64,000 nucleotides of DNA from Paenibacillus ottowii (GTDB lineage: Bacteria > Bacillota > Bacilli > Paenibacillales > Paenibacillaceae). The stretch is from the NCBI RefSeq assembly GCF_006874425.1, contig NZ_VIJZ01000007.1, positions 248,001 through 312,000 on the forward strand, given 5' to 3'. Below the pieces are notes generated by a model. That model saw only the letters and a list, made by a program, of their open reading frames with translations. It was not told where the DNA came from and ran no database searches. Shown here piece after piece: positions 35,843 through 47,348 of the stretch. Position 1 is the stretch's first letter. Each line of letters starts with the position of its first letter. The position numbers and the translations under genes are program-made.

Positions 35843-35884
35843 TAACGAAAAAACACGCCATGTCCTTGGCGTGTTTTTTCGTTA
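35843..35884. terminator. strong bidirectional terminator
   Basis: An 18-bp perfect stem (TAACGAAAAAACACGCCA and its complement) with a 6-base loop. It overlaps the last codon of the minus-strand hydrolase and serves both convergent genes. Confidence 0.92.
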
Positions 35885-36919
35885 AAATGTTCGTGGACCC
35901 CCTTGTGAAACTTTAGCTGTTTTTTTGTCCTCCAACTCCTGCACATTGCTTAAAAATGTCGATACCCGCCGTAAATATTCACGAGGGTGCTCTCTGAAAA
36001 TAAGCTCATGTATCCCGTTTTTGACAATCCATACACTGGAAAGCGGGTTGGTCTGATTGGCAGCGAGCTTTTCCGCAATGGGGTAAGGAGCCTTTTCATC
36101 CTGTGTACCATGCACAAACATGATTGGAAACGGATAGTCCTCCTTTTTAACCTCCTGATATGGAATCTGATGCAAGCTGGTGCCGTTCAAGATGGGAAAC
36201 AGCAATTCCAGTATTTCCAAAGACGGATGTCTCGGCAGATTAATTTGATTGTGAATGTTGTGATATAGCGTATCTGGTTCCAGCAGGAAGGTGCTGTCCA
36301 AAATCATTGCGTCCACATCCTTGGTTTGCAAGCCCGCCTGAAGAGCGGTTCCTGCCCCCATAGAGAAGCCCCATACGATAATTTCCGATGAGCCGCGTTG
36401 TTTCGCAAGCTGGATGGCCCCAAGAAGCTGTTGGGATTCCGCTTTACCACCGGTTGCGACAGCCTTGCTGTTTTGTGACGCGAATCCGTAATCGAACATG
36501 ACCACATTAAAGTTCAAACGGTGGGCATAATGTGCCAGATCATACATGGGAATCCAGCTTTCTTCACGGTTAGCCCCATAACCATGACTGAAAATAATGG
36601 TTTTCCGCGATTGATTGGCTGGAATATACCAGCCTTGCACCATGCGGCTGCCGTCCTTGGCCGGAAAGCTGACTTCCTCATAAGGCATACCTTTGGCCTG
36701 CATCGGATTAGAGTACAACGGTGCGACCGTGGGATTCGTAAGCACCCAAGCAATGTAAGCGTGCAAGGCAATAAAACAAAACAACAGAAAAAATACGACC
36801 GACAGCAGCAGAGCAATCACAACGTGCTTGAACCGCAGCAGACGGGGATTAAAGAGTGGGGTGGATGGCTCCTGAACAGCGGTCTGTAGCTGAGCGTTGC
36901 GCTGGGATGTCGAAATCAT
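35882..36919 (-). CDS. membrane-anchored alpha/beta hydrolase
   Basis: A 345-residue alpha/beta hydrolase. A hydrophobic segment near residue 35 (VVIALLLSVVFFLLFCFIAL) anchors it to the membrane, and the rest faces outside or along it. The triad region has TIIFSHGYGANREESWIPM (oxyanion strand), the nucleophile elbow WGFSMGAGTALQAGL with Ser, MFVHGTQDEKAPY (Asp) and KNGIHELIF (His). It resembles B. subtilis YqkD and related esterases. The ATG at 36919 follows AAGGAGG. Confidence 0.83.
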   Translation of the reverse strand: MISTSQRNAQLQTAVQEPSTPLFNPRLLRFKHVVIALLLSVVFFLLFCFIALHAYIAWVLTNPTVAPLYSNPMQAKGMPYEEVSFPAKDGSRMVQGWYIPANQSRKTIIFSHGYGANREESWIPMYDLAHYAHRLNFNVVMFDYGFASQNSKAVATGGKAESQQLLGAIQLAKQRGSSEIIVWGFSMGAGTALQAGLQTKDVDAMILDSTFLLEPDTLYHNIHNQINLPRHPSLEILELLFPILNGTSLHQIPYQEVKKEDYPFPIMFVHGTQDEKAPYPIAEKLAANQTNPLSSVWIVKNGIHELIFREHPREYLRRVSTFLSNVQELEDKKTAKVSQGGPRTF

Positions 36920-37128
36920 ATAAGAGCCTCCTTATATAAAATTGATTTTCGAATCAGGAATATAGGTATAAACTCACTTGAAATCAGTAAGGTATGTCCG
37001 TATAGATACCTATTATCGTATGCTGGGGATTATCCAAAGTCAACGCCTCCACTGGAAAAGTAAAAATGATGCAAAGAATTGTCGATGTTTGTTCTTGTTC
37101 TGTAATATGGTTGTCACAAAAACATCGG

Positions 37129-37187
37129 TTTACAGTAGCCGCGACTATTCTATATAATTTATGTAACCATGTTTCATAGTGTGAAAC
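37129..37187 (+). promoter_or_regulatory. iclR promoter and GTTTCA-N5-TGAAAC dyad
   Basis: TTTACA at 37129-37134, an 18-base spacer and TATAAT at 37153-37158. A dyad GTTTCA (37171-37176) with TGAAAC (37182-37187) and a 5-base spacer follows, near the transcription start. It is probably an autoregulatory site for the IclR protein. The same dyad layout lies upstream of acnA at 46018-46034. Confidence 0.6.
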
Positions 37188-37216
37188 GAATATGGATACA
37201 AGAGGAGCGGTTCACG

Positions 37217-37960
37217 ATGGAAGACCGTAAATTAACCGTCCGCGCTGTAGAGCGTGCACTTGATATATTGCTGTGTTTTACCGCAAATTCTGATCTTGGT
37301 CTAACGGAGATTGCCTCCCAAATTGGTCTACATAAAAGCACCGTTCATCGTCTTTTGACTACGCTGGAGGATCGAGGATTTGTCGTTCGAAATGCCGAAA
37401 CGGAAAAATATAGGCTCGGCTTTCGTATATGGGAGCTGTCCACGCACCTGTCCCAAAGCGATGAGCCGGCGGTGTTGTTACAACCTGCAATGGAAGCACT
37501 GCGTGATCGTTTAGGAGAAACGGTCAGCTTGTATTTGCGGGATGGCAGCATGCGTATTCGCATACAAGCCGTACAGAGCAACCAGGCGATCCGCAGGGTT
37601 GCGCCTGTAGGAGCGCGTATGCCGCTGGCTGTGGGAGCCTCCAGCAAGGTGCTGGCGGCCTTTATGCCGCCACAGGAGTTGGAGGTACTGCTAGGCGGGG
37701 AAGAATGGCCGCCTTCGGTAGATCCAGAGGCTTATAAAGCTCAATTGCAGGATATCCGTGAGAAGGGCTATGCGACCAGCTATGAAGAACGTGAGCCAGG
37801 GGCAGCAGCTGTCGCCGCACCTATTGTGAACCGAAAGGGACAGGTCGCGGCGGCCTTATCCGTCTCGGGCCCGGTCAGTCGACTTGCGCCCGAGACGTTG
37901 CATGATTTTGCTCCGATATTGATTGAAGCGGCCAAGGAAATGGGGCTTATGCTTCCGTAA
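37217..37960 (+). CDS. IclR-family transcription regulator
   Basis: A 247-residue regulator. Residues 1-75 hold the IclR winged helix (TVRAVERALDILLCFTANSDLGLTEIASQIGLHKSTVHRLLTTLEDRGFVVR). Residues ~80-245 form the effector-binding domain (RRVAPVGARMPLAVGASSKVLAAFMPP). The ATG at 37217 is preferred to an upstream start by its spacing to AGAGGAG. The gene is alone on its strand before thiC. The target and ligand are unknown. A dyad at its own promoter suggests autoregulation. Confidence 0.82.
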   Translation: MEDRKLTVRAVERALDILLCFTANSDLGLTEIASQIGLHKSTVHRLLTTLEDRGFVVRNAETEKYRLGFRIWELSTHLSQSDEPAVLLQPAMEALRDRLGETVSLYLRDGSMRIRIQAVQSNQAIRRVAPVGARMPLAVGASSKVLAAFMPPQELEVLLGGEEWPPSVDPEAYKAQLQDIREKGYATSYEEREPGAAAVAAPIVNRKGQVAAALSVSGPVSRLAPETLHDFAPILIEAAKEMGLMLP

Positions 37961-38084
37961 CGGTAGTAGTGAATACCATAGACAGCATACAAGGGTTGCC
38001 AAAGATATAAATTTAAAGTAGTCTGATAGAGATGGCGGGTTGTCTGTTATAGCCGCCAATACATGTGAATAAAAAAGTATCACA

Positions 38085-38185
38085 GTTACTGGGGGAGCCT
38101 GTAATGCGGGCTGAGATGGAATCGGGCAAGATTCCGGACCCTTTGCACCTGATCTGGATCATACCAGCGTAGGGAAGTAATCGGC
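38085..38185 (+). ncRNA. TPP riboswitch (THI element)
   Basis: The conserved thiamine pyrophosphate aptamer: CTGGGGGAGCC, a GCTGAGA sensor loop at 38110, GACCCTTTGCACCTGATCTGG and ATACCAGCGTAGGGAAG. It lies about 200 bases upstream of thiC and is followed by a terminator hairpin at 38275-38303. When TPP binds, the terminator should form and thiC should be switched off. Confidence 0.93.
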
Positions 38186-38274
38186 CATTGAAATGTATAC
38201 GCAGCTGCTGTCTACGATGACGCATTAGGTTTTATTCCATGTGCGTACTGTCTGGATAGCAGGCTCGTTTAATT

Positions 38275-38303
38275 AGCCGGTTCCCTGGGGAACCGGCTTT
38301 TTT
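38275..38303 (+). terminator. TPP riboswitch terminator
   Basis: A 10-bp stem of AGCCGGTTCC with GGAACCGGCT, followed by six Ts. It is the expression platform of the thiC leader. Confidence 0.88.
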
Positions 38304-38309
38304 GCATAG

Positions 38310-40190
<1,881 letters not shown>

Positions 40191-40303
40191 ATCGGTAGTG
40201 GGCAGCTCAAACAACCAGGTAGACCAACGGATAGCGCTGGGTAGTTTGCCGAACGCTTAAATCCATGAACGGATGAGTTTAGGTTTAGGGATATATGGGT
40301 AAC

Positions 40304-40349
40304 AAAAAGCCGTAGTTCTCTACATTGATGTAGAAAACTACGGCTTTTT
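40304..40349. terminator. terminator of thiC
   Basis: A 14-bp stem of AAAAAGCCGTAGTT with its complement plus an inner CTACA/TGTAG pair, with A and T runs at each end. Confidence 0.88.
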
Positions 40350-40393
40350 CAGCTTATGTAAAGCGAAATCATAAAACCGGTTGAAACGGTGCT

Positions 40394-40546
40394 TTATTTT
40401 TTACCCATTTTTTCATTCAAAATGTCCTGAAAGCTGAGCTTCTTCTCCGAGCTATCTTCTTTCTTCTGCATACTCACCGCGTTGGCACGTTGGTATTGGT
40501 GGTGAAAAGGCATCAGGGTGTGGACAGTTAAGTTCATTGTATTCAT
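40394..40546 (-). CDS. small 50-residue protein
   Basis: A short minus-strand open frame starting at an ATG (40546-40544) that lies 10 bases from a GGAGG site (complement of 40557-40561). It ends at a TAA at 40394-40396. The protein has a His-rich N-terminal half (VHTLMPFHHQYQRAN) and an acidic/lysine C-terminal part ending LSFQDILNEKMGKK. I do not recognise a family. It sits between the thiC terminator and the YitT-like gene. The good RBS and full frame make it probably real; it may be a small regulator or sporulation protein. Confidence 0.55.
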   Translation of the reverse strand: MNTMNLTVHTLMPFHHQYQRANAVSMQKKEDSSEKKLSFQDILNEKMGKK

Positions 40547-41053
40547 GTGGGTCATTCCTCCAATTCCATATTGTCAAATTCAGCTTGAGTTGCTTAGAAC
40601 GTCTGTATAGGACTATCTGTATGTACTTGATGTCGCAATGCCGTGTAGGTTGCTTGGTAATGTTTCAATCATTATACCCGCATTTATCCAAAGTAAAACG
40701 CTTTTGCCATAAAACAGGAAGATGGTCGTAGGTGTCCAAAATGTGTATTAGGAGGATGGTCATTTTAGGGGAAAATGTGCCTAGGATCAAAACAAGGGCT
40801 AGAGGCCCGCTTTCTTAGTTTAGCAGTCGGGATTGTGTTTTTTTGTCGAATAAGCTTGTTTAAGCGGGATTTTGGCAAATTCTAAAGTTGGATTAAGGCA
40901 GTCTGGTGGCGAATTAAAGTGTCAAAGTTGTATTGACTTTATGTTGGGGAGTAGATACCATGAACTGGTTGTCAGCGTATTTTGGCAAGAAGAGTCAGCC
41001 AATCCATCTGGCAATTCATCCGTTGAAATGTTAGAGAGAGGATTAGAACATAT
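40547..41053. other. 507-base intergenic region upstream of yitT-like gene
   Basis: It contains the RBS of the small minus-strand gene at its left end and a candidate promoter, TTGACT (40933-40938) with a 17-base spacer and TACCAT (40956-40961), before the YitT-like gene. No gene or clear repeat was seen in the middle. A short + strand frame overlapping the YitT start lacks a ribosome site. Confidence 0.4.
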
Positions 41054-41890
41054 ATGAAAAAAAGTATGGCAGATATCGTATTTATTATTGTAGGTGCGTT
41101 TTTATTCGCACTGGCTGTTAATCTGTATGTGATCCCGAATGAGTTTGGCGAGGGGGGCGTTACCGGGGTTACGATTATCTTGTACTACCTGTTTCAGTGG
41201 TCTCCCTCGATCGTCAATCTGGTGATTAACGGCTTGTTGTTAATTGTCGGATATAAATTTTTGGACAAGCGAACGACCCTGTACACTATAATTGCGGTTG
41301 CTTTTAACTCATTGTTTTTACATTTAACGGTTAACTGGCGGATTGATTCGCATGAGCCGACGATTAATGCCATATTTGCCGGAGTTATGATAGGGGTTGG
41401 AATTGGCTTAATCGTACGGGTAGGTGGCACAACGGCGGGAACGGTCATTTTAGCCCGGATTGCCAACAAGTATCTGGATTGGAATATCAGCTATGCTTTG
41501 CTGTTTTTTGATTTGATCGTTGCTTTCTCTTCCTATTTTATTATTGGTCCGGAAAAGTTGATGCTGACCATCGTTATTTTGTATGTCGGTACGAAGGTGA
41601 TGGACTTCATGATTGAAGGACTGAATCCGAAAAAAGCGGTTATGATCATTTCGGAGCACCAGGATAAAATTGCCGAGATGGTTATTACGAAAATGGATCG
41701 TGGGGTTACCGTCCTGTCAGGCCACGGATATTACACTAAAAATCCAAAAGAAGTTTTATATATTGTCATTAGCAAACAAGAGGTATCAGCGCTTAAAAAG
41801 ATTGTAAAAGCGATCGATACAGCAGCGTTTATCACCATTCATGATGTGCGGGACGTGTTCGGAGAAGGCTTTTTGGATATTTCGAAGTGA
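41054..41890 (+). CDS. YitT-family membrane protein
   Basis: A 278-residue protein with five or six N-terminal membrane helices (DIVFIIVGAFLFALAVNLYVIP, GGVTGVTIILYYLF) and a cytoplasmic C-terminal DUF2179 domain (MVITKMDRGVTVLSGHGYYTKNPKEVLYIVISKQEVSALKKIV). This order is typical of the YitT family of Firmicutes; its substrate is unknown. The ATG at 41054 follows AGAGAGGA. It is followed by a terminator at 41931. Confidence 0.87.
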   Translation: MKKSMADIVFIIVGAFLFALAVNLYVIPNEFGEGGVTGVTIILYYLFQWSPSIVNLVINGLLLIVGYKFLDKRTTLYTIIAVAFNSLFLHLTVNWRIDSHEPTINAIFAGVMIGVGIGLIVRVGGTTAGTVILARIANKYLDWNISYALLFFDLIVAFSSYFIIGPEKLMLTIVILYVGTKVMDFMIEGLNPKKAVMIISEHQDKIAEMVITKMDRGVTVLSGHGYYTKNPKEVLYIVISKQEVSALKKIVKAIDTAAFITIHDVRDVFGEGFLDISK

Positions 41891-41930
41891 TTGGCATACG
41901 AAGGTAAGGATATAAGAGAATATAGTCGGA

Positions 41931-41958
41931 AGCCGGTCCTGATAGGATCGGCTTTTTT
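41931..41958 (+). terminator. terminator of yitT-like gene
   Basis: AGCCGGTCCT pairs with AGGATCGGCT (one G-U), followed by six Ts. Confidence 0.8.
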
Positions 41959-42051
41959 GCTGTTGTGATGTTTATTTCATTTTTAGTATTGGAAAATATG
42001 CATAATAAAGTTGAGTCACTCAATTTCTGTTATATGGAGGGTGTAAGCGGG

Positions 42052-42693
42052 ATGGAGAGTAAAAGCAACTATAATGTAAAAGAAGAATTCAAGAAGCCGT
42101 GGATGCATGTGTCTATGTTCTTTATTGTGCTGCATGTTATAAATTTTTCTTTGTTTTCCTCCTCGTTTCATTCCGCTAACGATCGTATAGCATTGTTGTA
42201 TTTTCCATTAGTTACTATGGTTTTAACACTGGCTATCGTAGTACTGAATCCAAGGTGTTCAAAGCATAGAGACACCTTTACTGAACGTATGCTCGCTTCT
42301 TACCGTAAGATTTGTGCAAGTGTGTTTGTTGTACTTGATTTGATTTTCCTTGCACTCATGTTCAAATATTCGGGTGGATTTCTATTCAACACATTAAAAT
42401 TAGCCTTATTTTTGTCGGCTATTTTGCATTTAGCAATAGGAATGTCTTTTGCTACAATAACACCCAATCGTCTAATCGGACTAAAGTTCCCTTGGCTGCT
42501 TTCCAATGAAAGAGCATGGAAGAAGACACATCGCATCTCTGCTTATATTTGGATAGCCTTTGGCTTAATAGGGACCGCCATAGGATTAGGACAAGAAGTT
42601 AATGCGTATATGGTACTCGCTTCTTTTTTGCCCACGATGATTAGTTTTATTATTTCTCTCTTACTAAGCCAGGGAAGTAAAAATATAGGCTGA
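42052..42693 (+). CDS. SdpI-like membrane protein
   Basis: A 213-residue protein with six hydrophobic segments. The stretch ITPNRLIGLKFPWLLSNERAWKKTHRIS is the characteristic loop of the SdpI/YfhL family (GLRxPWxxxxxxxWxxTxR). SdpI is the immunity protein and signal sensor for the SdpC toxin in Bacillus. No sdpC-like toxin gene is nearby, so its role here is unclear. The ATG at 42052 follows TGGAGGGTG. It is directly followed by a truncated DUF1648-type gene. Confidence 0.75.
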   Translation: MESKSNYNVKEEFKKPWMHVSMFFIVLHVINFSLFSSSFHSANDRIALLYFPLVTMVLTLAIVVLNPRCSKHRDTFTERMLASYRKICASVFVVLDLIFLALMFKYSGGFLFNTLKLALFLSAILHLAIGMSFATITPNRLIGLKFPWLLSNERAWKKTHRISAYIWIAFGLIGTAIGLGQEVNAYMVLASFLPTMISFIISLLLSQGSKNIG

Positions 42694-42740
42694 TGATCTG
42701 TGTATCATATAAAGCGTTTAGCTCTAAAAGGTGGATTTTC

Positions 42741-43040
42741 ATGCGAGGTAGGTTAAATAGTTTGAATTTAATGTCATTTCTTCTTTCTATTGTGCCCTTC
42801 AGCATCTACTTGTTTATCTATCCGTCAATGCCGCGAAATATAGCAATTCACTACAATTTCAATGATGTCGCTGATCGTTTTGTTGACAAATCATCCCCTG
42901 AGGTATGGTTGTTGTGTGCACTTAGCTTCATAGCTTTTGTGATTACACTATTTCTCCAGCCTTTTCTCAGTCGTCAGTTCAAGAGCGAAGAAGGTTCTGC
43001 AATTATGGAAAGCCTGCCTGGTCTCTTCACACTTTTATAA
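42741..43040 (+). pseudogene. truncated DUF1648-type membrane protein, possible frameshift
   Basis: A 99-residue protein with a DUF1648-like core (PRNIAIHYNFNDVADRFVDKSSPEVW), the N-terminal part of SdpI-type proteins, and two membrane segments. It ends in SLPGLFTLL and a TAA at 43040. In the next frame, from about 43008 to a TGA at 43085-43087, the bases encode FITLVFSILGICFLLKA, a clear membrane helix. A single-base change near 43000-43025 would join the two into a protein of about 115 residues. It may therefore be a recent frameshift or just a short variant. Confidence 0.55.
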
Positions 43041-43096
43041 CCCTTGTGTTCTCAATCCTTGGTATATGTTTTCTTTTGAAGGCTTGAAGCATGTAA

Positions 43097-43143
43097 AAAA
43101 TCCCCTCTCAATTGCAGCTTACACTGCATTGGGAGGGGATTTT
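43097..43143. terminator. terminator between SdpI-like pair and acnA
   Basis: A long near-perfect stem of AAAATCCCCTCTCAATTGCAG with its complement (one bulge), with a T run on the minus strand (complement of the A run at 43095-43100). It serves acnA and possibly the gene to the left. Confidence 0.85.
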
Positions 43144-43160
43144 CACTATTCACCCGATTA

Positions 43161-45872
43161 TTACACTTGAATCATTTGACGCAATACGGTCTGCAAAATA
43201 CCACCGTTGTGGTAGTAGTCGATGTCGACGGTGCTGTCCAGACGGGCAGTGACCGGGAATTCGAACTTGGTGCCATCCTCGCGTTTGGCTACAACTGTAA
43301 GTTCCTGACCTGGTTTCACGTCGTTGTCAATGCCGAGGATGTCGAAGGTTTCGCGACCGTTCAGACCCAGGCTGGACCAGCCATAGCCTTCTTGGAATTG
43401 CAGTGGCAATACGCCCATGCCAACCAGGTTGCTGCGGTGAATCCGCTCGAAGCTTTCAGCAATGACGGCTTTAACACCTAACAACAGCGTACCTTTGGCC
43501 GCCCAGTCACGGGAGCTGCCTGTGCCGTATTCCTTGCCGGCAATGACGATCAGGTTCTGATCGGCTGCCTGATATTTCATGGACGCATCATAGATGGACA
43601 TTTCCTCATCTGTTGGCAAGTATTTGGTCACGCCGCCTTCGGTCCCTGGAGCAACATTGTTGCGGATACGGATGTTGGCGAATGTACCGCGCATCATGAC
43701 TTCATGGTTACCGCGACGGGAGCCGTAGGAGTTGAAGTCCTTGCGCTCTACACCATGCTCCTTCAAGTACAGTCCTGCCGGGCTGGAAGGGGCGATGTTG
43801 CCTGCTGGTGAGATGTGGTCAGTCGTGACCGAATCATTCAGCAGGGCAAGGACACGGGCATTGCGGATTTCCTTAATATCCTGCACACCATCTTGAAGCC
43901 CTTCAAAGAATGGCGGGTTTTGAATATATGTTGAGTTTTCATCCCATTCATACAGTTCGCCTTCAGGAACTGGAATGGAATTCCATTTTTCGTTGGCGGT
44001 AAATACATTTTCGTATTTGCGACGGAACATATCCGGGCTGAGAGACAGGCTGATCGCTTCTTTGATTTCTTCAGAAGTAGGCCAGATGTCCTTCAGGTAG
44101 ACAGGCTGATTGTCCTGATCGTAACCAAGCGGGTCATTCGTCAAGTCAATGTTCACCGTACCTGCCAGCGCGTAAGCGACAACCAGTGGCGGTGAGCCAA
44201 GATAGTTGGCTTTGACCTGCGCATGCACACGGCCTTCAAAGTTCCGGTTACCGGAAATAACTGCGGCCACGGTCAGATCATTGTCTGTAATAGCCTGGCT
44301 TACTTCGTCAGGAAGTGGTCCGGAGTTACCGATACAGGTCGCGCAGCCATAGCCTGCGACATGGAAACCGAGAGCTTCCAGCGGTTTGATCAGCCCGGCC
44401 TTATGCAGGTACTCCGTCACGACGAGGGAGCCTGGTGTCAGGCTGCTTTTAACATAGCCTGGCTTTTTGAGCCCGCGTTGTACTGCCTTTTTGGCGAGCA
44501 AGCCTGCGCCCAGCATAACGCTTGGATTGGAGGTGTTCGTGCAGCTTGTAATGGCTGCAATCACGACTGAGCCAGTACCCAGCTCGCTGGTGGAGCCGTC
44601 CGGATGGGTCAGCGGAATCTTCTGAGCAATCTTTTCATCGCTCAGTCCATAGCCGCCTTTGTCCACTGGGGTACGGATAATACCTTCGAAGTTTTCCTTC
44701 ATGTGGCTCAGCTCAACGCGATCCTGCGGACGTTTGGGTCCAGCAAGACTTGGTACAACCGAAGCCAGGTCCAATTCAATCGTATCGCTGAACACAGGGT
44801 CCGGAGTATCGGCTGTGCGGAACATGCCTTGTGCTTTGTAATATTCCTCTACGAGGCTGACTTGCTCATCGGAACGTCCGGTGCTGCGCAGGTAAGCCAG
44901 CGTTTCGGCATCGACTGGGAAGAAGCCGATCGTTGCGCCGTATTCCGGTGCCATGTTGGCAACGGTCGCACGGTCAGCCAAGCTGATGTTGGCCAGACCT
45001 GGGCCGTAAAATTCTACGAATTTGCCGACCACGCCTTTTTTACGCAGCATTTGCGTAACGGTCAGCGCCAGGTCCGTAGCGGTTGCTCCTTCAGACAGGC
45101 TGCCTGTCAGCTTGAAGCCGATCACATCGGGAGTGACAAAATAGAGCGGCTGCCCGAGCATACCCGCCTCTGCCTCAATCCCGCCGACACCCCAGCCTAC
45201 GACGCCCAGTCCGTTAATCATCGTCGTATGGGAGTCTGTTCCCACGAGGGAATCCGGGAAAACAACGGTGTCGCCGTCGATAGTTTTGGTGGCGGCTACG
45301 GAAGCGAGATATTCCAGGTTAACCTGATGAACGATTCCCGTGGACGGCGGCACTGCACGGAAGTTATTAAATGCTGTTTGTGCCCAGCGCAGAAAACGGT
45401 ATCGTTCTTCGTTGCGCTCAAACTCTACATTAATATTGTAGTCCAGCGCGTCACTGGTTCCAAAAGCATCAACCATGACCGAGTGGTCGATTACGAGATC
45501 GACAGGAACAAGCGGATTGATTTGTTTCGGATCACCGCCTGCTTTTTTCACCGTATCACGCATGGCCGCCAAATCGACCACCACCGGAACGCCAGTGAAA
45601 TCCTGAAGCACAATGCGTGCCGGAATGAACGGAATCTCCTTGTTGTTGTCACGATCTTCAGCCCAGCCTGTCAGCTGCTGCACATGTTCTTCCGTAATGG
45701 CGCGTCCGTCAAATTGGCGAACCGCAGCTTCCAGCAACACTTTAATGGAGAAAGGCAGCTTGGCAACACCGCTTTTTCCTTGTTCCTCCAATGCCTTAAG
45801 ACTGTAGTAGCGATAAGGCTTCCCGTTGACTTCCAGACTACGGGCAATGGAGAATTGATCTTTTCCTGACAT
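43161..45872 (-). CDS. acnA: aconitate hydratase
   Basis: A 903-residue aconitase of the AcnA/IRP1 type. The [4Fe-4S] cysteines are in [13 protein letters not shown] and [14 protein letters not shown]. The C-terminal swivel domain has [31 protein letters not shown]. It interconverts citrate and isocitrate and probably acts as an iron-responsive RNA-binding regulator when apo. The ATG at 45872 follows AAGGAGG; a longer upstream frame adds 33 basic residues without support. A GTTTCA-N5-TGAAAC dyad lies 145 bases upstream of the start. Confidence 0.95.
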   Translation of the reverse strand: MSGKDQFSIARSLEVNGKPYRYYSLKALEEQGKSGVAKLPFSIKVLLEAAVRQFDGRAITEEHVQQLTGWAEDRDNNKEIPFIPARIVLQDFTGVPVVVDLAAMRDTVKKAGGDPKQINPLVPVDLVIDHSVMVDAFGTSDALDYNINVEFERNEERYRFLRWAQTAFNNFRAVPPSTGIVHQVNLEYLASVAATKTIDGDTVVFPDSLVGTDSHTTMINGLGVVGWGVGGIEAEAGMLGQPLYFVTPDVIGFKLTGSLSEGATATDLALTVTQMLRKKGVVGKFVEFYGPGLANISLADRATVANMAPEYGATIGFFPVDAETLAYLRSTGRSDEQVSLVEEYYKAQGMFRTADTPDPVFSDTIELDLASVVPSLAGPKRPQDRVELSHMKENFEGIIRTPVDKGGYGLSDEKIAQKIPLTHPDGSTSELGTGSVVIAAITSCTNTSNPSVMLGAGLLAKKAVQRGLKKPGYVKSSLTPGSLVVTEYLHKAGLIKPLEALGFHVAGYGCATCIGNSGPLPDEVSQAITDNDLTVAAVISGNRNFEGRVHAQVKANYLGSPPLVVAYALAGTVNIDLTNDPLGYDQDNQPVYLKDIWPTSEEIKEAISLSLSPDMFRRKYENVFTANEKWNSIPVPEGELYEWDENSTYIQNPPFFEGLQDGVQDIKEIRNARVLALLNDSVTTDHISPAGNIAPSSPAGLYLKEHGVERKDFNSYGSRRGNHEVMMRGTFANIRIRNNVAPGTEGGVTKYLPTDEEMSIYDASMKYQAADQNLIVIAGKEYGTGSSRDWAAKGTLLLGVKAVIAESFERIHRSNLVGMGVLPLQFQEGYGWSSLGLNGRETFDILGIDNDVKPGQELTVVAKREDGTKFEFPVTARLDSTVDIDYYHNGGILQTVLRQMIQV

Positions 45873-46279
45873 AAGTATTACCTCCTTGAGTGGCTGCTTG
45901 CGGGAAAATAGGGATGTCTTTTTTCGACGTCTTGCACATTTGGTTTGAATTGGTTGCGTTCTCAATTTCATCTTCAGTGGTTCATGGAAAGTTAAGAGTT
46001 TGAGATGAATGTAAATTGTTTCATTAGATGAAACATGATTTCAAAATGATTGCTTTTGGATTAAGTATACCGTTTTCAGACGGTTCCGTAAAGTTTTTTT
46101 GACCTAAATTATGCGTGTGAGGCTTGAAAGCAAAACGTTCCATTCTCCAGCGTTTCGATGTTCATACCAAGCTTTAAAGATTCATACTTATAGATAGAGA
46201 GCATATCAGACCAGAACGCTATAGATCAGCGTGGTTATCCCCGAATAACGATAGCGAGACGAAAAATGGAGGGATAGGG
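45873..46279. other. 407-base intergenic region with dyad upstream of acnA
   Basis: A 19-bp palindrome, TGTTTCAT-TAG-ATGAAACA, lies at 46017-46035, about 145 bases upstream of the acnA start. It has the same GTTTCA-N5-TGAAAC layout as the dyad at 37171. The right end leads to the amidase gene. No other open frame or RNA was found. Confidence 0.55.
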
Positions 46280-47275
46280 ATGGGGGAGCGGGAATGGAAA
46301 CAGGCCCTTTTTGCTTACGTCAATCAGTACAATCGCAGTGAGGTAAATGGTATACCACAGCCGGATGAGTACCTGGAGGTGGGCCAGCGAATGGAGCGGG
46401 CAGCACGTGCGGCCAGACTTGAGCAGTGGTACAACGAGCGGGACGCCGTTCCCCTACGCAGCGAGACACGTGCCAAGCCGCTGCGAATCGTGCAGGATGC
46501 ACCGGATGAAGCAGTGGTCGACGTACAGCTGCATGTGCGGCTTTTTTACGAAAAGGGCGGCATGACTCACCGGGAGGATCGGATTGAACGGGAGCGTCTG
46601 ACGTTTACACGCGAGGGCGAAGCCTGGCAGGTGACGAGGATCGAGCGCGATCCGGCAGAACGAAAGCCGGCGGGAGGAGAGGTTCCTTTTGAACAAGCGT
46701 CGTTCAATCAGGGAGGAAGTCTGCCGCTGCTGAATCGTGGTGTGCTGGGCTTTGGTTCGTCAGCACGTCCCAGCCGGTATCGTCGTGAAGAAGCAGCGGC
46801 CTATGCAGATCAGTGGTGGGATAGCTTTAACCCGGAGTTTGAGGGATTTGATGTGGATTGCACCAATTATATCTCGCAGTGCCTCTTTGCAGGTGGCGCA
46901 CCGATCCACTATACTGGTAAAAGAGAATCGGGCTGGTGGTATAAAGGACGGGTCGCTGGACGTGAGCTGTGGAGCTATAGCTGGGCGGTTTCCAACAGTC
47001 TGGAGCGGTATTTGGGCTCCAGCACCTGGGGGTTGACCGCAGAGCAGGTGAGCCGACCGGAGCAACTCATGCTGGGGGACGTCATTTTTTACGATTGGGA
47101 TGGTGACGGAACTTTCCAGCACAGCACGGTGGTAACGGCCTTTGATGCTGGCGGCATGCCGCTGGTCAATGCACATACGGTAAGCTCCAGACATCGTTAT
47201 TGGGACTATAAAAATTCGTATGCATGGACGGACAATACGGTATATCGCTTTTATCACATCGCCGACTATTTTTAA
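46280..47275 (+). CDS. amidase-domain (Amidase_6) protein
   Basis: A 331-residue protein. The C-terminal part from ~170 has the Amidase_6 layout: AAAYADQWWDSFNPEFEGFDVDCTNYISQCLFAGGAP (catalytic Cys in DCTNYISQ) and GTFQHSTVVTAFDAGGMPLVNAHT (His). The N-terminal 150 residues are a charged, basic domain without membrane helices or a signal peptide. This family is thought to cleave peptide or amide bonds, but the substrate is unknown; the lack of a signal peptide argues for a cytoplasmic or spore role. The ATG at 46280 follows GGAGGGAT. Confidence 0.8.
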   Translation: MGEREWKQALFAYVNQYNRSEVNGIPQPDEYLEVGQRMERAARAARLEQWYNERDAVPLRSETRAKPLRIVQDAPDEAVVDVQLHVRLFYEKGGMTHREDRIERERLTFTREGEAWQVTRIERDPAERKPAGGEVPFEQASFNQGGSLPLLNRGVLGFGSSARPSRYRREEAAAYADQWWDSFNPEFEGFDVDCTNYISQCLFAGGAPIHYTGKRESGWWYKGRVAGRELWSYSWAVSNSLERYLGSSTWGLTAEQVSRPEQLMLGDVIFYDWDGDGTFQHSTVVTAFDAGGMPLVNAHTVSSRHRYWDYKNSYAWTDNTVYRFYHIADYF

Positions 47276-47348
47276 ATGAGATGATGGAAAACAGGTACAG
47301 TGACGCAAATCAGGCACAATGACGAAAGCAGGAAAGCGGAGGATAGGC

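Noticed and set aside
40872..41057. 61-residue frame overlapping the start of the YitT-like gene
   Set aside because: No ribosome site and no conserved features; the YitT ATG at 41054 has its own RBS.
44604..45869. A 421-residue + strand open frame opposite acnA
   Set aside because: It is a shadow of the aconitase gene on the other strand; its content is basic and Cys/His-rich with no family motif, and it lacks a ribosome site.
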